Shown: positions 33,252 through 42,325, counted from the first letter of the stretch. The stretch is DNA of 64,000 nt from an uncultured Collinsella sp. (GCA_902464495.1 CABQJK010000008.1:7666-71665), one strand, 5' to 3'. Numbers and translations: made by a program. Notes: generated by a model not told the origin, from the letters alone.

Positions 33252-34478
33252 CTATGCCTGCGTCGAGGGCTGTGCTGCGTGGCGGCGGCGCTCCCAGCGG
33301 GCGAGCTTGATTGTCACCAAGGTGAGCACCCAGGCTACGAGCGAGAACACGGCTCCGACGGCACCCACGTAGGAGATGCCGATGCCGGTCACCACGGTGC
33401 CGCCCACCGCGGTGCCAAACGAGATGCCGACGTTAAATGCCATGGGCTCCACTGAGCTCGCGAGCACCATCGACTTGGGATGACGGCTGCGCGCCACGTC
33501 CATAAAGTGCGTGATGCACGACACCGAGAACAAATACATGAGCAGCGCCAGGCCAAAGACAAAGACGAGCGCGATGGGCATAGCGGCACCGGCAATAAAC
33601 AGCCCGAGCAGCGCAGCCGCCTGCAGCACAAACGTCACAAGCAGCGCCTTCATACCAAAACGTGCATCGATCCATCCGCCCAGGATGTTCGAGACCAGGC
33701 AAAACACGCCGTAGGCCATAAGCGTGGTGCTGGCCTCGACCGTGCCCATGCCCAGCACCTGCTCCAAGTACGGCGTCACATAGCCGTAAAACACGTAGAC
33801 CGATCCCACGCCAAACAAGAAGATGAGCATGCCGGTGATGATGCTTGGCTCGCGCAAAAGGCCCGCCTGCTCGCGGAAGGTGGCGGGCTCGTCGGTTTGG
33901 CCGGTACGCGGCATAAACGCCACAAGCGCTCCGCAGATCAGGACGGCAAAAGTGAGCGTGCCGTACATGGCGACGTGCCAGTCGAGCGTGTCGGCAATAA
34001 ACTTGCCAATCGAGGTCACAAAGACCATTGCCACGGAAAACGCGCCGTACACCACCGAGATAACAAGCGAGGTCTGCTGCGGGGACAACAGCTCGGGGAT
34101 ATACGTCACGCCCACGGCAAGCAACGCGCCCGAGACAGAACCCAGGACGATGCGCGAGATAAAGAGCACCTGAAAGCTCGGAGCCAGCGCCATAACCAGG
34201 TTGCCGAGCACAAAGATGACGCTATAGCACACAAGCAGCTGATACCGGCGGAATCGCCCCGTGCCGAGTGCGAGCGCCGGTGTGGCGATGGCATAGACGA
34301 GCGCAAACACGCTGATGAGCTGGCCTGCGGTGGCAAGCGAGATGCCAAGCTCTGCGGCCAGGTCGCTCTCGATGCCGATCACCACGAACTCCGAACAACC
34401 GAGCGAAAATCCGAGTAACACGAGCAGTGCCAGGCAGAGTTTGGTGCGAGCGGGGGAGAGCGTGGATGCGGTCGTCAA
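33252..34478 (-). CDS. MFS transporter, drug/sugar efflux (AraJ/Bcr-like) type
   Basis: The 408-residue protein has 12 predicted helices. GCSEFVVIGIESDLAAELGIS, VYAIATPALALGTGRFRRYQLL and SRIVLGSVSGALLAVG match DHA1-type exporters such as AraJ and YdhP. The frame is open 555 bases further upstream, but TTG 34478 is preferred: GGAG lies 8 bases before it, the first helix then starts about 12 residues in, and the upstream frame crosses a palindromic repeat. Substrate unknown. It is divergent from the LpdD/IDI-like gene. Confidence 0.85.
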   Translation of the reverse strand: MTTASTLSPARTKLCLALLVLLGFSLGCSEFVVIGIESDLAAELGISLATAGQLISVFALVYAIATPALALGTGRFRRYQLLVCYSVIFVLGNLVMALAPSFQVLFISRIVLGSVSGALLAVGVTYIPELLSPQQTSLVISVVYGAFSVAMVFVTSIGKFIADTLDWHVAMYGTLTFAVLICGALVAFMPRTGQTDEPATFREQAGLLREPSIITGMLIFLFGVGSVYVFYGYVTPYLEQVLGMGTVEASTTLMAYGVFCLVSNILGGWIDARFGMKALLVTFVLQAAALLGLFIAGAAMPIALVFVFGLALLMYLFSVSCITHFMDVARSRHPKSMVLASSVEPMAFNVGISFGTAVGGTVVTGIGISYVGAVGAVFSLVAWVLTLVTIKLARWERRRHAAQPSTQA

Positions 34479-34567
34479 AGCGGTAACTCCAATAATGGGA
34501 AAGGCTGGGTTTCGGGTTTCTGCAACTCTATCAGAACGCGGCAAGGTGACTGCCTCTTTGCCGCATT

Positions 34568-34636
34568 CCAAACCGTCCCAACATTCGATGAAAATCTCGA
34601 AATCGAGGAAAAGCATCGATTGTTGGGACGGTTTGG
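34568..34636. repeat. Palindromic repeat, CCAAACCGTCCCAAC type, copy 1
   Basis: The 23-bp arms pair with one mismatch and enclose a small CTCGA-AA-TCGAG hairpin. It sits between divergent start codons, so it cannot be only a terminator. The second copy is at 35661-35727. Confidence 0.85.
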
Positions 34637-34705
34637 CGCGCTTGCCTGTATTGTCGCTATATAGACGATGATAGTCGCAGGTAATTGCGGACGGCAGGAG
34701 ATCGC

Positions 34706-35653
34706 ATGGGCATGTATACGACAAAGGTCGCGGTGGGCGAGGGCGAGTTTGCGCTCGAGGCCCAGCTGACGGTGACGCCGCGGGGCATGGTGGTGTACGC
34801 CTGCTCGCCTGAGTTCGCGCACCTGGGCGCCACGGCGCAGGCCATTCCGCGCCCCGAGCCCGGTCGCACAGCGACTGTGAGCATTCTGGCGGTCCCGTGC
34901 CATCGCGACGAGATCCCGGCGCACGACATTGCGGCGGTGCTCGCCACGCGTTTTGATGTGCCGGTGACCGCAAGCGCGGGTTTTCATGTAGAGCAGGCGA
35001 GCAAGGACGACCTGCAGCGCGTGCTCGATACAACCAAGGAACTTATCGCCGCGCTCGAGGCGGCCGCCGCCCGCGTGTTGCGCGCCGGCTGGAATGAGGG
35101 CGGCGCGGGTGCCGAAGTCGTGGCGGTCGATGCCGCGACCGGCAAGACGCTCGGCCCCGTCGATCGCATCAAAGCCCATGCCGGCGAGGGTATCCTGCAC
35201 CAAGCATTCCTGACGCTTCTGGTCGAGGGCCAGGGCGAGGACGCGCGCCTGCTACTCTGCCGCCGCAGTCCGCTCAAGCGCTTGTGGGGTGGGGTGCTGG
35301 CCGATAGCTGCGCCGGCCATCCGCTCCCGGGGGAGGACGTTGCCGTCGCGACGGCGCGTCGCATCAACGAAGAGCTCGGCATCAAACGCGAGCCCGGCGA
35401 GCTCAAGCACCTGGGCCACGTGGTGTACCGCGAGGACCACGGCGACGGCCGCTGCGAGTGCGAATGGTGCGAGGTCTACCTTGCCCATGTTGAGCCGGGC
35501 GAGCTGCATATTAACCAAGAGGAGATCTCAGAAGTGCGCCGCGTGGCCCCGTCCGAGCTCGACGGCTACCTGCAGGGTCGCCCCGAGCAGCTGGCCCCCT
35601 GGCTCCGCGAGGCCCTCAGCGACCCAACCATCCGCACGGCCCTCGCCATGTGA
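34706..35653 (+). CDS. Fusion: LpdD-like domain plus IDI-family Nudix domain
   Basis: Residues 1-120 resemble the prenylated-flavin chaperone LpdD family (HLGATAQAI, SILAVPCHRDEI, VTASAGFHVEQASKDDL); this is a pattern match from memory. Residues 160-300 are type 1 isopentenyl-diphosphate isomerase-like: LHQAF, RRSPLKRLWGGVLADSCAGHP, a Nudix helix ARRINEELGI and the metal-ligand segment ECEWCEV. In known isomerases the site reads NSCCGHP or NSVCGHP; here it is DSCAGHP, so the position of the catalytic Cys is Ala203, with Cys one residue earlier. Isomerase activity is therefore doubtful; a prenyl-diphosphate hydrolase is an alternative. AGGAG lies 5 bases before the ATG. Confidence 0.7.
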   Translation: MGMYTTKVAVGEGEFALEAQLTVTPRGMVVYACSPEFAHLGATAQAIPRPEPGRTATVSILAVPCHRDEIPAHDIAAVLATRFDVPVTASAGFHVEQASKDDLQRVLDTTKELIAALEAAAARVLRAGWNEGGAGAEVVAVDAATGKTLGPVDRIKAHAGEGILHQAFLTLLVEGQGEDARLLLCRRSPLKRLWGGVLADSCAGHPLPGEDVAVATARRINEELGIKREPGELKHLGHVVYREDHGDGRCECEWCEVYLAHVEPGELHINQEEISEVRRVAPSELDGYLQGRPEQLAPWLREALSDPTIRTALAM

Positions 35654-35660
35654 TCACTGC

Positions 35661-35727
35661 CCAAACCGTCCCAACATTCGATGAAAAACTCGAAATCGAG
35701 GAAAACCATCGAATGTTGGGACGGTTT
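35661..35727. repeat. Palindromic repeat, CCAAACCGTCCCAAC type, copy 2
   Basis: It has the same arms and CTCGAAATCGAG centre as the copy at 34568, starting 8 bases after the stop codon of the fusion gene. Here it could also serve as a terminator. Confidence 0.85.
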
Positions 35728-35812
35728 TCCTGTCTGCGCCGGCGAGCCGCCGTGCCATCTGGGGGTATAAGGCTAGCAAGTGTTTATTTGCGAGGCTTAA
35801 GGGGCGCCCCGT

Positions 35813-36682
35813 ATGGATATCGATAACTTTGAATGGTGGTATAGCGAGGGCGAGGCTCCGGACGAGGAGTGGGACGAGCCCGCGCCGCGTGACATGTCGA
35901 GCGACGAGGACGAGACCGGCAACGATACCGCTGTCGAGCCTGACGCCGCCTCCGATGCCGCCGAGCCCCTGACCTTTGAGCAGGCTTGGGCTCAGGCCGA
36001 GGCCGACGAGGCAAAGGCCGATGCCACGGCAACACTCGGTGAGCCGGCGGACATGTCCATCTCGCCGGCAAAGACCCCACAGCCGCGTCATACTATCGAC
36101 CCCGACAGCACGGCATCTTTCAGCATTCTCGACGTGCCTGCGCAGGGTGCCCAGGCGCCTGCGCCCACGCATCGCCCCGATCTGGCTCGCGAGGAAGACG
36201 CGGGCCGCCGCTCTCCGCTCGGCCCCATTCTCATCGCCTTTATGGCCGGCGTCATCGCTTGCTCGGCGATCGGAAATGTCTGGAGCCACGTGGAGCAACA
36301 GCGCAAAGACGCCGCCAAGGTCGAGATGTCTGTCGAGCAATCGCTCAGCCGTACGCGCTCGGTGCATGTGTCGGTCGAGGTCAAGGACGGTGCGACATGG
36401 GACACCGCCCGCGGCGACAGCCAGATGCTCATCCATATCGTGGGCCGCACGCTCAAGGGGCGGGCGGTTGACGAGTATCAATATGTCAACTCCGCTGGCG
36501 ACGGCATCGAACTCAAACCCGGCGACTACGAGCTTACGGTCGACGAGCCGCCCGTCGCCACCGATGGCACGCGCTTCCGTGCCTCAAAGCGCATGGTTCC
36601 CGTGAGCTTTAACTCGCAGGCGCCCGATACGGTCGACAGCACGCCGCAGGGCGGGTTCGACCTTTACGCAATCGCTCAATAA
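35813..36682 (+). CDS. Single-pass membrane protein of unknown function
   Basis: I do not recognise a family for this 289-residue protein. It has a very acidic, Ala/Glu-rich cytoplasmic region of about 135 residues starting MDIDNFEWWYSEGEA, a short basic stretch (REEDAGRRS), one membrane helix (LGPILIAFMAGVIACSAIG) and an outside domain of about 120 residues with beta-strand-like patterns (VHVSVEVKDGATW, ELKPGDYELTVDEPP). The layout suggests a surface or envelope-associated protein. It stands 80 bases before the aldose epimerase gene on the same strand. Confidence 0.7.
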   Translation: MDIDNFEWWYSEGEAPDEEWDEPAPRDMSSDEDETGNDTAVEPDAASDAAEPLTFEQAWAQAEADEAKADATATLGEPADMSISPAKTPQPRHTIDPDSTASFSILDVPAQGAQAPAPTHRPDLAREEDAGRRSPLGPILIAFMAGVIACSAIGNVWSHVEQQRKDAAKVEMSVEQSLSRTRSVHVSVEVKDGATWDTARGDSQMLIHIVGRTLKGRAVDEYQYVNSAGDGIELKPGDYELTVDEPPVATDGTRFRASKRMVPVSFNSQAPDTVDSTPQGGFDLYAIAQ

Positions 36683-36761
36683 CTGCGCCTGCCGCTTCTC
36701 CTTGCCGCCAAGAGTGGGACAATAGCCCTCGACACTGTTGTTTACTTTTGGAGGAAGTAGC

Positions 36762-37655
36762 ATGTCCACCGTCACCACCATCAAGCGCGGCGGCCTTACC
36801 GCGGCCATCGATTCCATGGGCGCCCAGCTCACGAGCCTTGCCCTCAACGGCAACGAGTATCTGTGGCAGGGCGACCCGGCCTTTTGGGGCAAGCATGCGC
36901 CCATTCTGTTCCCCATCGTGGGCTCGCTGCGCAACAACACGGCGACGTCTGCGGCCGGCACCTGCGAGATGCCGCGCCACGGCCTCGCGCGCATCGTCGA
37001 GCACAAGCTGGTCGAGGTCTCCGAGGACGGCTCGTCCGTCACCTACGAGATCACCGACACGCCCGAGTCGCTCAAGGCTTTCCCCTTCCACTTTAAGCTC
37101 AACATGACCTATGCCCTGACTGGTGACGCCACGCTTACCCAGACCTTTGCCGTCACCAACACCGGCGACGTGGCCCTGCCGTTCTCGGTGGGCGGCCATC
37201 CTGCATTTAACGTGCCCGCCCCCGGTGCCGAGGACGAGACGTTCGAGGATTACGAGCTGGCATTTACCGAGGCTTGGACCAACGAGGCCCCCATCATCAC
37301 GCCCGATGGCCTCATGACGTTCGAGGGCAGCTACAAGGCCCCCGATAACTCGGACGTGCTGTCCATCACGCACCGTAGCTTCGATAACGACGCCATCATG
37401 TTCACCGATACCCCGGGCTCCACGCTCACGCTGCGCGGTCGCAAGTCGGGCCACGGCGTCAAGATCGACTTTGAGGGCTTTAAGTACATCGGCGTGTGGT
37501 CTGCCGCCAACGACGCCCCGTTTGTGGCGCTCGAGCCTTGGACCGGTCACACCACCATGGACACCGAGGACGACGTCTTCGAGCATAAGGTCAACACCAT
37601 TACGCTGGCGCCGGGCGCTACCGACACCCGTTCCTTTAGCGTCACCCTGCTCTAG
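36762..37655 (+). CDS. Aldose 1-epimerase family protein (LacX-like)
   Basis: The 297-residue protein has the galactose-mutarotase beta-sandwich pattern: an N-terminal AAIDSMGAQLTSLALNGNEYLW, FPIVGSLRNN, MPRHGLAR with the conserved His, GGHPAFNV with the second His, and VALEPWTGHT with the catalytic Glu. LacX/YeaD-like members interconvert sugar or sugar-phosphate anomers. GGAGGAAG precedes the ATG by 6 bases; an in-frame codon 24 bases earlier is less suitable. The gene ends against the structured element at 37657. Confidence 0.88.
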   Translation: MSTVTTIKRGGLTAAIDSMGAQLTSLALNGNEYLWQGDPAFWGKHAPILFPIVGSLRNNTATSAAGTCEMPRHGLARIVEHKLVEVSEDGSSVTYEITDTPESLKAFPFHFKLNMTYALTGDATLTQTFAVTNTGDVALPFSVGGHPAFNVPAPGAEDETFEDYELAFTEAWTNEAPIITPDGLMTFEGSYKAPDNSDVLSITHRSFDNDAIMFTDTPGSTLTLRGRKSGHGVKIDFEGFKYIGVWSAANDAPFVALEPWTGHTTMDTEDDVFEHKVNTITLAPGATDTRSFSVTLL

Positions 37656-37656
37656 A

Positions 37657-37768
37657 GGTTCCGCCGTTCTAACGAACGGCGGACCGGTCGACGCTGCGCG
37701 CCACCCAGAGCGACAATTTGTCATTCAAAAGGCAAGGCGCGACCGGAAGGTTTATGCCTTGCCTTTTT
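37657..37768 (+). repeat. Structured intergenic element, copy D, with terminator end
   Basis: It contains the hairpin GGTTCCGCCGTTC-TAAC-GAACGGCGGACC, then GACGCTGC (37690-37697), GACAATTTGTCATTCAA, and a central hairpin AAAAGGCAAGGC...GCCTTGCCTTTTT with the conserved GCGACCGGAAGG loop side. Compared with the copies at 43589 and 59167, the distal arm is missing and the central hairpin ends in a T-run, making a good terminator for the epimerase gene. Confidence 0.7.
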
Positions 37769-37910
37769 CATGCCAAGTGGTACATGGGGGCAGGCTGCTT
37801 TGCGCCAGTCGTCCCCGTGTGTCTATTAATTTTTCGCGCACATGTCGCGCTGCTGGTTGCGGGCGTATATCCTGTCTTGTTGTCAGCAAAGCAAAACAGG
37901 AAGGCACCAG

Positions 37911-38837
37911 ATGCAACCTCGACTACAGCGCGACGCGTATACCCAGCCGGTGTGCAGCCGTCGCATCTTTTTGGGTAGCGCTCTCGCTGCGAGTGCTTCC
38001 GTCGTCGCCGGCGCGCTCGCCGGCTGTCAGCGCCCGTCCACGCTCAAGGTGGTTCAGCCCACGACGGGCAGCGGTCGCGACGACCTGTCCGATTCCGTGA
38101 TCGGTAAGGACAAGATCCGCATCGGTATGGAGGCGGCCTACGCTCCGTACAACTGGCAGGTCTCTGAGGCCAGTGAGTTCACGATCCCCATCGATAACGT
38201 GCAGGGCGCCTATGCCGATGGCTACGACGTGCAGATCGCCAAGATCGTCTGCAAGGCCCTCGGCGGCGAGCCTGTTGCCGTCAAGCAGAGCTTCTCGGGC
38301 CTTATCGATTCGCTCAACAACGGCCAGATTGACCTCATCATCGCCGGCATGAGTGCCACGCCCGAGCGCGAGGAGTCCGTCGGCTTTTCCGACCCGTACT
38401 TCATTGGCTACTTTGGCCTGTTCGTAAAAGAGGGCTCGCCCTACCAAAACGCCACCAAGCTCAGCGACTTCAGCGGTGCCACGGTACTCGGCCAAAAGGA
38501 CACCATGCTCGATACCGTCATCGACGAGATTCCGGGCGTTGTGCACAAAAACCCGGTCGACTCCGTCCCCACGGTGTTCTCGAACCTGCTGCAGGGCACG
38601 TGCGACGCCGTGACCTACAACACCGAAAACGAGAAGGGCTATATGGCCCAAAACCCGGGCATCGTGCCGATTCATTTTGCCGAGGGCGAGGGCTTCAAGC
38701 AGGAGGTCACGGCAAACGTCGGCTGCCGCAAGGGTTCGGACAAGTTGCTTAAACTCATCGACAAGACACTCAAGGGCATTAGCCAAGAGGAGCGCGACCA
38801 AATGTGGGACGCGTGCCTCGACCGTCAGCCGGCATAG
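37911..38837 (+). CDS. Amino acid ABC transporter substrate-binding lipoprotein
   Basis: The 308-residue protein begins with a signal peptide that has a twin-arginine motif (SRRIFLGSA) and a lipobox LAGC, so it is probably a Tat-exported lipoprotein. The mature part is a family 3 solute-binding protein: IRIGMEAAYAPYNW, GYDVQIAKIV, SFSGLIDSLNNGQIDLIIAGMSATPER, VGFSDPYF. It should deliver a polar amino acid to the permease encoded 9 bases downstream. AGGAAGG precedes the ATG at 37911; the longer reading frame to the left has no site. Confidence 0.92.
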   Translation: MQPRLQRDAYTQPVCSRRIFLGSALAASASVVAGALAGCQRPSTLKVVQPTTGSGRDDLSDSVIGKDKIRIGMEAAYAPYNWQVSEASEFTIPIDNVQGAYADGYDVQIAKIVCKALGGEPVAVKQSFSGLIDSLNNGQIDLIIAGMSATPEREESVGFSDPYFIGYFGLFVKEGSPYQNATKLSDFSGATVLGQKDTMLDTVIDEIPGVVHKNPVDSVPTVFSNLLQGTCDAVTYNTENEKGYMAQNPGIVPIHFAEGEGFKQEVTANVGCRKGSDKLLKLIDKTLKGISQEERDQMWDACLDRQPA

Positions 38838-38846
38838 GGAGGCAGC

Positions 38847-39995
38847 ATGAAAACCATCAATCGTCTGGCCTCCTTTATCAAGGTCGACCATCGCTATGTA
38901 TATCTGGGCACGAGCGTTATCGCGGCGCTCGGCCTGGCTTTTAGCCAGCGCAACCCCACACCGCTGAGCTTCTTGGCACCCACGGGTATCTTCCAGGATT
39001 GCCTCTGGGCGATCCTTTGGGCCTGGCTCGTCGTGTCGGCGGCGGCGCTCGTCACCAAGCTCATGCACTGGAACGACTATCGCGAGAAATCTCCGTTTGC
39101 TTCCGAGCGCTTCCGCCGCGGCGCGCGCCTGGGCAGCTATGTCGTCGTTGCCATTGCGGCGATCTTCTTTATCGACCGCTGCGTCATGTCGTTTATCGAC
39201 CTGGTTCAGGTGAGCATCGTCTCGGACTCCAATCCCAGCGACTTTTTGCCGAGCCTGGTCTACATGACCTATAAGAGCGGCGACTTCTTTATTCGCGGCA
39301 TCGAGATCACCATCGCGCTCGCCACCTTCGGCACCGTTATCGCCTTTTTCCTGGCGCTGGTCTTTGTGTTCCTGCGCATCCAGACGTTCGACCGCGTGGA
39401 TAACGATCTCACACGCTTCTTTAAGAGCATCGGCCGCGGCTTTGCGACCGTCTACTCCACCATCGTGCGCGGCACGCCCATGATGGTCCAGGGCCTGCTC
39501 ATCTATTACGCGGGCTTTACCGTTCTGCGCGGCATGGGCTTCGAGACCGCCCAGGCCAACCAGATCTGGAGTACCTTCACCGCCGGCCTCGTCACCATCT
39601 CGCTCAACTCCACCGCCTACATGATGGAGGTCCTGCGCGGCGGCATCGAGTCCATCGATCCCGGCCAGGCCGAGGCAGCGCGCTCGCTGGGTCTTTCGCA
39701 GTGGCAGGCTATGCGCAAGGTCGTGTTCCCCCAGGGCATTAAAAACGCGATTCCGGCGCTCACCAACGAGCTCATCATCAACATCAAGGACTCGTCGGTG
39801 CTTTCGGTCATCGGCGTGTTCGACCTCATGTACGCCACCACCACCGTCGCCGGCGTGTACTACCGCCAGATGGAGGTCTACTGCGTGGCGCTCGTGGTTT
39901 ACCTGATCCTGACGCTCGTGGCGAGCCGCCTGCTCGAGGCCTTTGGCAAAAAGCTCGGCGCCGAGGCCCCAGCAACGCTGCCCAGCTCCAACTAG
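38847..39995 (+). CDS. Amino acid ABC transporter permease
   Basis: The 382-residue protein has an unusual N-terminal portion of about 140 residues with three hydrophobic segments, followed by a standard HisM/GlnP permease core (GIEITIALATFGTVIAFFLAL, VRGTPMMVQGLLIYY). The ATPase-coupling EAA loop is EAARSLGLSQWQAMRKVVFP. A single permease gene implies a homodimer. It is the middle gene of the importer operon. Confidence 0.92.
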   Translation: MKTINRLASFIKVDHRYVYLGTSVIAALGLAFSQRNPTPLSFLAPTGIFQDCLWAILWAWLVVSAAALVTKLMHWNDYREKSPFASERFRRGARLGSYVVVAIAAIFFIDRCVMSFIDLVQVSIVSDSNPSDFLPSLVYMTYKSGDFFIRGIEITIALATFGTVIAFFLALVFVFLRIQTFDRVDNDLTRFFKSIGRGFATVYSTIVRGTPMMVQGLLIYYAGFTVLRGMGFETAQANQIWSTFTAGLVTISLNSTAYMMEVLRGGIESIDPGQAEAARSLGLSQWQAMRKVVFPQGIKNAIPALTNELIINIKDSSVLSVIGVFDLMYATTTVAGVYYRQMEVYCVALVVYLILTLVASRLLEAFGKKLGAEAPATLPSSN

Positions 39996-40017
39996 GCTCA
40001 AGACGAGGAGAATCATC

Positions 40018-40803
40018 ATGGCAGATACCGCCACTACCGGCACCGCGGCCGCCGCACAGACCAATGAGCCGCTTATCCGCGTCGAGGGCCTGCGCAAGAG
40101 CTTCGGCTCGCTCGAGGTGCTCAAGGGCATCGACCTGTCCGTTAACCCCGGCGAGGTCGTCACCATTATCGGCGCCTCGGGCTCGGGCAAGTCGACCTTC
40201 CTGCGCTGCCTCAACCTGCTCGAGACCCCGGACGCGGGCCACATCTGGTTCCACGGCCAGGATCTTACGGCCGAGCGCTGCAACATCAATAAACTCCGCG
40301 AGGACATCGGCATGGTGTTCCAGGGCTTTAACCTGTTCAACAACATGGATGTGCTCGACAACTGCACGCTCGCGCCCGTCACGCTCAAAAAGATGAGCAA
40401 GGCCGAGGCCGAGAAGGTCGCGATGGAGCATCTGGCGAGCGTGGGACTCGAAAAGTTCGCGCACGCCGCCGTGGGTCGCCTGTCCGGTGGCCAAAAGCAG
40501 CGCGTGGCCATCGCTCGCGCCCTGTGCATGAGTCCGCAGATCATGCTGTTCGACGAGCCGACTTCGGCACTCGACCCCGAGATCGTGGGCGAGGTGCTCG
40601 AGGTCATGCGCAAGCTCGCGGCCGACGGCATGACCATGGTCGTCGTCACGCACGAGATGGCCTTTGCCCGCACGGTGTCCGACCGCGTGGTCTTTATGGA
40701 CAAGGGCGTGGTGCTCGAGGATGCCGCGCCGGCCGAGCTCTTCGGCAACCCCAAGCACCAGCGTACTCGCGAGTTCCTCTCGCGCTATCTCGAGGACAAA
40801 TAA
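40018..40803 (+). CDS. Amino acid ABC transporter ATP-binding protein (GlnQ-like)
   Basis: The 261-residue ATPase has Walker A GASGSGKST, Q-loop MVFQGFNLF, signature LSGGQKQRVAIARAL, Walker B IMLFDEPTSALDPE and switch VTHEMAFAR, all typical of GlnQ/HisP. GAGGAG lies 6 bases before the ATG; the frame upstream overlaps the permease gene and is not used. It is the last gene of the importer operon, followed by a short terminator. Confidence 0.95.
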   Translation: MADTATTGTAAAAQTNEPLIRVEGLRKSFGSLEVLKGIDLSVNPGEVVTIIGASGSGKSTFLRCLNLLETPDAGHIWFHGQDLTAERCNINKLREDIGMVFQGFNLFNNMDVLDNCTLAPVTLKKMSKAEAEKVAMEHLASVGLEKFAHAAVGRLSGGQKQRVAIARALCMSPQIMLFDEPTSALDPEIVGEVLEVMRKLAADGMTMVVVTHEMAFARTVSDRVVFMDKGVVLEDAAPAELFGNPKHQRTREFLSRYLEDK

Positions 40804-40828
40804 CCGACCGCAAACGCGTGAACGACAG

Positions 40829-40853
40829 GGCCGCTCCGGTGGGGCGGCCTTTG
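40829..40853 (+). terminator. Probable terminator of the amino acid importer operon
   Basis: GGCCGCTCC pairs with GGGGCGGCC (one wobble) around a 3-base loop and is followed by TTTGT. It ends about 25 bases before the next start codon, so readthrough is possible. Confidence 0.5.
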
Positions 40854-40875
40854 TCGTCACAATCGAAAGGATGTC

Positions 40876-42291
40876 ATGGCCGAGGTTTGGCGCTTCTTTG
40901 CGCATGAGGACGATTTTGCCGATATAGACGAGGCCGGCGCGTGCGAGCGCTTGGGCCGCGTGCTGTCGTTTCCGACCATCTCGAGCATGGATGCCGAGGC
41001 GGTTGACTGGCAGCCGTTCGACGACCTGCGCGCCTATATGCAGCAGGCCTGGCCGCGCGTGTTCGCGGCGGGCGAAGTTGAGCTCATCGACCATTCGCTG
41101 CTCGTGACGCTTGCCGGCTCCAACCCTGCGCTCAACCCCGTCATGCTCATGGGCCACATGGACGTGGTCCCCGTGGTGCCGGGCACCGAGGCTGATTGGA
41201 CGCACGCTCCCTTTAGCGGTCACGTGGACGACACCTACATCTGGGGTCGCGGCGCGATTGACATGAAAGACCAGGTCGCGGGCATTCTCGAGGCCGTTGA
41301 GTATGCGCTGGCGCACGGTTGGCAGCACGAGCGCACACTGCTGCTCGCCTTTGGCCAGGACGAGGAGACCACGCAGCACGGTGCCGGTGCCATCGGCCGC
41401 GCGCTCGAGGAGCGCGGCATTGAGCTTGAGTACCTGATCGACGAGGGCGACTACCGCATCGTTTCGGCCGCTGAGTATGCCGCGGGCGAGGGCTGGCTCA
41501 TACATGCCGACCTGGCCGAGAAGGGCTATGCCGACATTGTGCTCAAGACAAAGAGCGAGGGCGGGCATTCCTCCAACCCCTACGGTGGCACGTCGCTCGA
41601 GGTGCTCAGCCGTGCCGTCACCGCAATCTGCGATATCGAGTGGTCGACGCGCGTGACCGACCTGCTTGCCGCACAGCTCGTCGAGCTGGGACTCTACACG
41701 GCCGATGAGATTGCCGCCAACAAGGACGCCATTGTCCGCGACTGCCTTGCCAGCAAAAAACTCTATCCGCTCGTAACGACCACCTGCGCGCCCACCCAGA
41801 TCGAGGGCGGCAGCACCGGCGCCAACGTGATGCCGCAGGACATGTGGGCCAACATCAACTTTCGCATGCTCGAAGGCACGAGCGTGGCCGACGTCGTGAC
41901 GCGCTGCCGCGAGGCGGTTGCTGCGGCAGGTCTTGCCGGGTGCGTGGAGGTCGAACTTGGCCCCGGCAGCTCCGAACCTTCAGCGTCTCCGCGCATCGGC
42001 GGTCCCGGCCTCGAAGCGGTTCGTTCCATCGCCGCCCGCTACTTCTGTGATCAAAAGGGGACGGAGGAAAACGGATCATTCGAGCCGGTGGCAATTGTGC
42101 CATCCACGGTCATCGGTGCGACCGACGCGGCTAACTACCAGCGCATTTGCTCTGAATGCATTCGCTTCTCGGCCTTTGTGGTGGACGATGACGAATGCGA
42201 TCGCGGCGTCCACGGCACCAACGAGCGCATCACCCGCCGAGCCTACCTCCAGGGCATCCGCTTCCTCATCGCCCTGCTCCAGACGCTCTAG
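40876..42291 (+). CDS. M20 family metallopeptidase (CPG2/PM20D1-like)
   Basis: The 471-residue protein has the M20 dizinc site: MLMGHMDVVPV (His and Asp), WGRGAIDMKDQ (bridging Asp) and GQDEETTQHGAGAI (general base and metal Glu). A dimerisation domain lies in the middle (EGGHSSNPYGGTSLEVL), and the last metal ligand is near the C-terminal HGTNERITR. The closest pattern is the carboxypeptidase/acylase subgroup that includes PM20D1. AAAGGA precedes the ATG. It follows the amino acid importer, so it may hydrolyse peptides or N-acyl amino acids. Confidence 0.9.
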   Translation: MAEVWRFFAHEDDFADIDEAGACERLGRVLSFPTISSMDAEAVDWQPFDDLRAYMQQAWPRVFAAGEVELIDHSLLVTLAGSNPALNPVMLMGHMDVVPVVPGTEADWTHAPFSGHVDDTYIWGRGAIDMKDQVAGILEAVEYALAHGWQHERTLLLAFGQDEETTQHGAGAIGRALEERGIELEYLIDEGDYRIVSAAEYAAGEGWLIHADLAEKGYADIVLKTKSEGGHSSNPYGGTSLEVLSRAVTAICDIEWSTRVTDLLAAQLVELGLYTADEIAANKDAIVRDCLASKKLYPLVTTTCAPTQIEGGSTGANVMPQDMWANINFRMLEGTSVADVVTRCREAVAAAGLAGCVEVELGPGSSEPSASPRIGGPGLEAVRSIAARYFCDQKGTEENGSFEPVAIVPSTVIGATDAANYQRICSECIRFSAFVVDDDECDRGVHGTNERITRRAYLQGIRFLIALLQTL

Positions 42292-42325
42292 AATGTGACA
42301 AAGGGACTGTCCCTTTGTCACATTC
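42291..42325. repeat. Perfect palindrome GAATGTGACAAAGGGAC, second copy
   Basis: Perfect 17-bp arms surround one T, the same sequence as at 8066-8096. It begins on the last base of the peptidase stop codon. Confidence 0.8.

Noticed and set aside
33252..35033. MFS transporter with a 185-residue N-terminal extension
   Set aside because: The extension crosses a palindromic repeat and the divergent gene, and a ribosome binding site marks TTG 34478 as the start.
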